From contig DAOVVG010000060.1 in the NCBI GenBank assembly GCA_030632175.1, forward strand, positions 1-10,651: a DNA stretch of 10,651 nt. The letters are read 5' to 3'. Below are positions 6,665-10,651 of this stretch, one piece after another. Origin of the DNA: Gammaproteobacteria bacterium. Its GTDB lineage: Bacteria > Pseudomonadota > Gammaproteobacteria > UBA9214. The number at the start of each line of letters is the position of its first letter. Within the stretch, counting starts at the first letter, position 1. The notes under the pieces were generated by a model, which was not told where the DNA came from, ran no database searches, and saw only the letters and a list, made by a program, of their open reading frames with translations. Position numbers and translations under genes: made by a program.

Positions 6665-9274
6665 TCAGTTATCCGGTACCGCAAATGGATCGTTGTAATA
6701 CTGCGCACCGATATCCAGCCACTCGACCAGCAGGCGTAGCTCTGCAGGATCAAGTCGACCGACATGGCTGCCACCCGCATCGAACTGGTTCATGATCGCG
6801 CGGCTTGCCCTTGCACCGGCCGCTGACATAGACGGGCTTACAGTCACAGGTACCCGCGTCGGCAAATTCGTCAGGGGATCAAGCGGGCCATCAACCATCA
6901 CGTCCTGTAGACCGCCTGCGCCGGGCTCCTGCTTGTTATCGTTAAACAGTAATTCACGATACGCCTTGAAATGATCTGACTCGTCGGCTGACAGACCATC
7001 AGTCAGGTCCAGCTGGGCATCCGGGACCCGGGTGCCGGTGGCAGTGGTATGACAGGCCGTACAGGTATTTACCCCCCGGTCAAGGTTCCACAACGGATGA
7101 ATATGCGCTTCGTAATTGATAATCGTGCGGCAGTTAGCTCTCCAGTCATCCTGACATGTCTGTGAGACAGGCGCCGGTGTTTGCAGGTCTGCATAGGAAA
7201 ATGTAAATGACGGTGTCTTGACAAGACTGCCGCTGTCATCTGTCCAGACATCGTCATAGATGACGTTCATGTCCGGGACCAGCGCAAACACATCGTGCCG
7301 CGTCAGTGTCTCTGCCATGGTTTCGCCAAAATCGGCAAACAGGGCGGCTTCGGTATTGGGAAATGACGGACCGGTCGCGAGCGCACCCGGATAAACTGAA
7401 ACAGGCCCCTGCGGATGCCCATGCGGCGAGCCACTGTCATGATCATGACAACCGTTACAGTTAACTGTCTCGCCGGCACGTACCTGCAGCCAGTTTTGAT
7501 GCCGTGCGGTAATGCGCCTGCCTTCACTGTCCAGCACGCTGATGGCAAGCGGGACGTTTGCCGGCACCTGCACCCTGACCGATCCATCCGGCTGCACCGG
7601 CACATAACCGATGATTTCACGCATGAGCTGGCTTTGACTGCGCCCAAACGCGGTACTCGGCACATCCTTGACCTCATCATCAGGGATGCCGACCGCCTTG
7701 ACGATACGCAGGAAACGGGCAGGGCGTGTATCCGTGGGAGTCAATCCTGGATCGGCCAGTGTAACGATATCCGGAACGGCGGTATCCACACCATCCACAT
7801 CATAGACACTGCGAATATTCAGTATGCCAACTCCGTCATCTGCGAGTTGCTGGTCAAGTTCGATTCCCGGTTGCTTGTCAAATAGAATTTCCGGCAGATC
7901 ACGGGGCTCCGCAGCAACGACATCGGTATACATAACGCCGTCTTTCGCAACAACAACCGGCAGCTGAGTGTCACTGCGCCGGTCGTACAGGAATATTCCG
8001 TATACCGGGTCTGCCTCGACCGCAGACTGTGCAGCCAGACTGTCAGGGAGGCAGGGTACGATCAGGTTGTTTTCCAGCAGCCTGCACTGACTCCAGCTGA
8101 CGAGCACACGGTTTGTGCCATCGTGCAGGGGCCAGGCTGAACGGAACACGCCACCGGGTGAGATGGCGCCATCCGTGAAAACCTTGTTGATGACGGCAGA
8201 CTTCTGGGCAGGGCCGGCAAGGATGCCCTGGTTCACTGCTGTCGGTCCGGTATTGTCTATGTAGTCCGCAATATCGATTTCCAGCAGATCCCCGTTATCC
8301 GCTATTATTTCATCGAATGTATCCGGATCGTCGGTTGGCAGCAGCACTCTGGGTTGCAGTACCGTCAGCAAGTGTCCGTTCTGCAGTTCCCGCGGCTGCA
8401 GGAAATGCACATCATTACCATTGGTCCCGGTATCGTGACTGTGTGCACCGTACAGCAGTTGCAGTTCCGAGCCGTCCGGGTGCATCCTGTACAGAGAGAT
8501 AGCGTCGCGATTACCCATATTGTCCCAGCGACTGAAGACAACTTCTCCGCTTCTCACAACCAGCGGATCAAGATCATGGCTCTGGTTGAAGGAAACCTGA
8601 TGGATATCACCGCCATCGCTGTTCATCACATGCAGAACTGCTGCAAATTCATTGCGATCCTCATCAAGCGCTGAATATTGCTGCTTGCCTTCATCAAGCT
8701 GGATCGCTTTTGTCTGCTGCTGGCGTGTGGATGAAAAAATAATTCGTCCGTCAGGAAGATAGTGCGGTGAGATATCCTGACCGGCTTCTGCATTAACATC
8801 GGCCGGGATTAACCGGCGCAACCGGTTTCCGGAAATATCGTACTCCCAGATATTCCAGGTTGGCTGGTCTTCCGGGTCTGCATCGGGGATTTCAGGGGCC
8901 CGCATTGAAAACAGCAGCAGATTGCCGTCATAGGAAACCTCGACATCACGCACATCCCCCAGACCACCGGTAAACGAGTCGGTCACGTTTCGCACAGCGC
9001 CGCTGGGTGAAGCAAGTTCCCTGTAGAACAGGTCGCCACCGGGGGTGAAGCTCATCACCTCACGCGTATCCGGTTTTATCAGCTCGTCATTACTGTCGAA
9101 ACTCAGCGGGCGACGTACATAGGCGATACCGATATCTTCTATCAGTGGATCAGGACTTTGTCCGCTGCTGCTACCGCCATCACCACAGGCAACCAGCAGT
9201 ACAGTCAGGCCGCTCAGAGCAACTGACTGCATACTGTTAACGCTACGCCGTGTGTATCTGGCAGTTAATTTCAT
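6665..9274 (-). CDS. HzsA-related di-heme c-type cytochrome lipoprotein with N-terminal beta-propeller
   Basis: An 869-residue envelope lipoprotein (lipobox LVAC, C30, followed by a Gly/Ser linker). Residues about 45-400 carry TolB/PD40-like propeller repeats, such as HYLPDGRIIFSSTR (171-184) and LYRMHPDGSELQLLYG (261-276). A middle domain (about 520-650) has VPVQPDGSVRVQVPAN just before the first heme motif CNGCH (606-610), which sits in a His/Asp-rich run (HDHDSGSPHGH). The second heme motif is CTACH (738-742), preceded by a likely disulfide pair (C707, C715) and by H724/H726, candidate distal ligands. The end, DPAELRLLVEWLDIGAQ, is common in multi-domain cytochromes. This order (propeller, heme domain, heme domain) is that of the hydrazine synthase alpha subunit and its many non-anammox relatives. 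Substrate unknown. The ATG at 9274 has AGGGGG at 9284-9279; a TTG at 9346 would bury the signal. It is the first gene of the operon. Confidence 0.87.
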   Translation of the reverse strand: MKLTARYTRRSVNSMQSVALSGLTVLLVACGDGGSSSGQSPDPLIEDIGIAYVRRPLSFDSNDELIKPDTREVMSFTPGGDLFYRELASPSGAVRNVTDSFTGGLGDVRDVEVSYDGNLLLFSMRAPEIPDADPEDQPTWNIWEYDISGNRLRRLIPADVNAEAGQDISPHYLPDGRIIFSSTRQQQTKAIQLDEGKQQYSALDEDRNEFAAVLHVMNSDGGDIHQVSFNQSHDLDPLVVRSGEVVFSRWDNMGNRDAISLYRMHPDGSELQLLYGAHSHDTGTNGNDVHFLQPRELQNGHLLTVLQPRVLLPTDDPDTFDEIIADNGDLLEIDIADYIDNTGPTAVNQGILAGPAQKSAVINKVFTDGAISPGGVFRSAWPLHDGTNRVLVSWSQCRLLENNLIVPCLPDSLAAQSAVEADPVYGIFLYDRRSDTQLPVVVAKDGVMYTDVVAAEPRDLPEILFDKQPGIELDQQLADDGVGILNIRSVYDVDGVDTAVPDIVTLADPGLTPTDTRPARFLRIVKAVGIPDDEVKDVPSTAFGRSQSQLMREIIGYVPVQPDGSVRVQVPANVPLAISVLDSEGRRITARHQNWLQVRAGETVNCNGCHDHDSGSPHGHPQGPVSVYPGALATGPSFPNTEAALFADFGETMAETLTRHDVFALVPDMNVIYDDVWTDDSGSLVKTPSFTFSYADLQTPAPVSQTCQDDWRANCRTIINYEAHIHPLWNLDRGVNTCTACHTTATGTRVPDAQLDLTDGLSADESDHFKAYRELLFNDNKQEPGAGGLQDVMVDGPLDPLTNLPTRVPVTVSPSMSAAGARASRAIMNQFDAGGSHVGRLDPAELRLLVEWLDIGAQYYNDPFAVPDN

Positions 9275-9531
9275 GTTACCCCCTGATAAAAACAGACAGG
9301 CCTGCACGCCCTTGTGACCACTAATTCGATTACTGCGACCGCGCAAGCCAGCTGACCTGAAAGGTGAACTGCATCGCGTTCTGCCTACATACCGGATCGC
9401 AATTGAACTATAGAGCAGGAATCGAATGACGTTCCGAGACTTGAATCACAGAAGACCGCGCGGTCTGCCTTCAGAATTTACAACCACGCAAGCACGGTCA
9501 TTCGTTACTAACAATATTTCAGGATGAGGTT
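9275..9531. promoter_or_regulatory. Divergent regulatory region between the two cytochrome genes
   Basis: These 257 bp hold the start signals of both the minus-strand operon and the plus-strand cytochrome gene. The minus-strand Shine-Dalgarno is AGGGGG (9284-9279). The plus-strand one is AGGA (9521-9524), 7 nt before the ATG at 9532. A perfect 14-bp palindrome lies at 9453-9466 and a weak ACCTgaaAGGT repeat near 9355-9365. No sigma-70 promoter with good boxes and spacing was found in either direction, so activator-dependent or alternative-sigma transcription is possible. Confidence 0.5.
9453..9466. repeat. 14-bp perfect palindrome, possible operator
   Basis: AGACCGCGCGGTCT equals its own reverse complement over all 14 bases. 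It lies 65 bp before the plus-strand cytochrome ATG and about 180 bp before the operon ATG. Its position in a divergent promoter region suggests a binding site for a dimeric regulator. It is not followed by a T run, so it does not look like a terminator. Confidence 0.45.
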
Positions 9532-10651
9532 ATGACTAATTCACGGCTTTCCTGTTTTACAAACAGAGTTATTCATATATTGATTACCTGCTTGCTGATG
9601 CACGGTTATACAACCACGTATGCAGGAGACCTTGAACGCAGGCAGGCAAAAAGAATACATGACCGAATTGCCGGTGTACCACCGACAGAGACAGTCCTTG
9701 ATTCAATGGAAGTACAACTGGTAGCCGGTAACGACACTAGTGCCGCACTGATCGCAATGGATAACAGTGCTTTTTACAATGTAACGCTGAAGAATTTCGC
9801 AACGCCATGGACTAATCGTGATCGCACCTTGTTTGCACCGCTAAATGATTACACCGCAACGGTTATCGGTATGGTTCGTGACGAGGTGCCATTTAACCAG
9901 TTGCTATCGGCTGATCTTCTCTATGTGGGCGATGCATCTCTCGGGTTACCGGGAAACCTGCAATCAAGTAATGACCACTACCTTGCCCTCGAAGAGCAGG
10001 GGATAGACCTGCAGGGCAATCTGGTCGCTGATATTCAGTCACTGCGTTACGGGCTGCCAGCAACTGCGACAGCCGGGATAATGACATCTCGCGCTGCCGC
10101 GGAAGCATTTTTTACAGATGGCACCAACCGGGCCATGTTTCGCTTTACCTTGCTGAATCACCTGTGCAACGACCTGGAGCAGGTTAAGGATGTATCCCGC
10201 TCACCAGACCGCGTCCGGCAGGATGTATCACGCAGTCCCGGTGGTGACAGCAGAATATTTTTAAACTCCTGCGTCGGCTGTCACAGCGGCATGGACCCCA
10301 TGGCGCAGGCATTTGCCTACTACAATTTCGATTCGGGTTCACAAAGTATCGAGTTCACGCCCGGCGTTACACAGCCCAAGTACCGCATTAACGAGAACAC
10401 CTTCAAATATGGATTCGTCACACCCGACGATCACTGGGACAACTACTGGCGCTCAGGGAAGAACGCGCTGTTGGGATGGGACGGTGGCCTGCCGGGATCC
10501 GGCGATGGTGCGAAGTCACTCGGTGTAGAACTCGCCAGCAGCGAGGCCTTTGCACGCTGCCAGGTTGAGAAGGTTTTCAAGACTGTATGCCTGCGTGAAC
10601 CGGGAAACAGCCTTGATCGCGCCCGTGTTGACGGTATCACTGCCAGCTTCA
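9532..10651 (+). CDS. Exported mono-heme c-type cytochrome, C-terminus cut by window edge
   Basis: The frame runs from the ATG at 9532 to the last base without a stop, giving 373 residues. A signal peptide ends TTTYA (cleavage near A31), so the protein is periplasmic or surface-exposed. Near the mature start, RIHDRIAGVPP (41-51) resembles the R-x-x-G-x-PP element of planctomycete-type cytochrome-associated domains. A segment AGIMTSRAAAEAFF followed by GTNRAMFR (181-204) precedes one heme c site CVGCH (247-251). The next residues, SGMDPMAQAF, offer M254 or M257 as distal ligand; a CxxCHxxMDP pattern is seen in DUF1588-type proteins. Near the end AFARCQVEKVFKTVC (C343, C353) resembles a DUF1585-like helix. 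The exact family is unsure. AGGA at 9521-9524 supports the start. It is divergent from the HzsA-like operon and shares its control region, suggesting joint function. Confidence 0.82.
   Translation, partial: MTNSRLSCFTNRVIHILITCLLMHGYTTTYAGDLERRQAKRIHDRIAGVPPTETVLDSMEVQLVAGNDTSAALIAMDNSAFYNVTLKNFATPWTNRDRTLFAPLNDYTATVIGMVRDEVPFNQLLSADLLYVGDASLGLPGNLQSSNDHYLALEEQGIDLQGNLVADIQSLRYGLPATATAGIMTSRAAAEAFFTDGTNRAMFRFTLLNHLCNDLEQVKDVSRSPDRVRQDVSRSPGGDSRIFLNSCVGCHSGMDPMAQAFAYYNFDSGSQSIEFTPGVTQPKYRINENTFKYGFVTPDDHWDNYWRSGKNALLGWDGGLPGSGDGAKSLGVELASSEAFARCQVEKVFKTVCLREPGNSLDRARVDGITASF

Noticed and set aside
6665..9274. Calling the large cytochrome a hydrazine synthase subunit and the organism an anammox bacterium
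   Set aside because: The domain order matches HzsA, but no HzsB or HzsC gene is present, the +4 Tyr is absent, and the surrounding genes look gammaproteobacterial. HzsA-related proteins occur outside anammox bacteria.

Overview
The window looks like chromosomal DNA of a Gammaproteobacterium, probably a free-living one. The evidence is a DeaD/CsdA-type helicase with a gammaproteobacterial-style DbpA RNA-binding domain, several lipoprotein signal peptides, outer-membrane barrels ending in Phe, and base composition near half G+C. I cannot name a genus. No tRNA, rRNA, CRISPR array, insertion sequence or phage gene was seen.

Layout. At the left edge a small membrane-protein gene runs off the window on the minus strand (1-79). 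After a 357-bp stretch without a convincing gene comes a complete deaD-type RNA helicase on the plus strand (437-2236). Convergent to it is a minus-strand alpha/beta-hydrolase lipoprotein (2264-3244). Upstream of that is a tight minus-strand cluster of six genes, read from 9274 down to 3346: an HzsA-related di-heme lipoprotein with a beta-propeller, an SH3b plus beta-barrel protein, a second lipidated beta-barrel, a TlpA-like thioredoxin, a DUF4266 lipoprotein with a Gly/Cys tail, and a DUF3570 outer-membrane barrel. Its internal junctions are gaps of 4-12 nt or overlaps, so it is very probably one transcript. A 257-bp divergent region containing a 14-bp perfect palindrome separates this cluster from a plus-strand mono-heme cytochrome gene (9532 to the window end), which is cut by the edge.

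Working model (inference). The six-gene operon and the divergent cytochrome form an envelope redox system. Two exported c-type cytochromes carry the redox chemistry. A periplasmic WCGPC thioredoxin could keep heme-site cysteines or the CGC tail of the DUF4266 lipoprotein reduced. Three outer-membrane barrels provide an outer-membrane scaffold or path. The substrate is unknown. The HzsA resemblance is architectural: the other hydrazine synthase subunits are absent, so anammox chemistry should not be inferred. The helicase and the hydrolase are probably unrelated neighbours.
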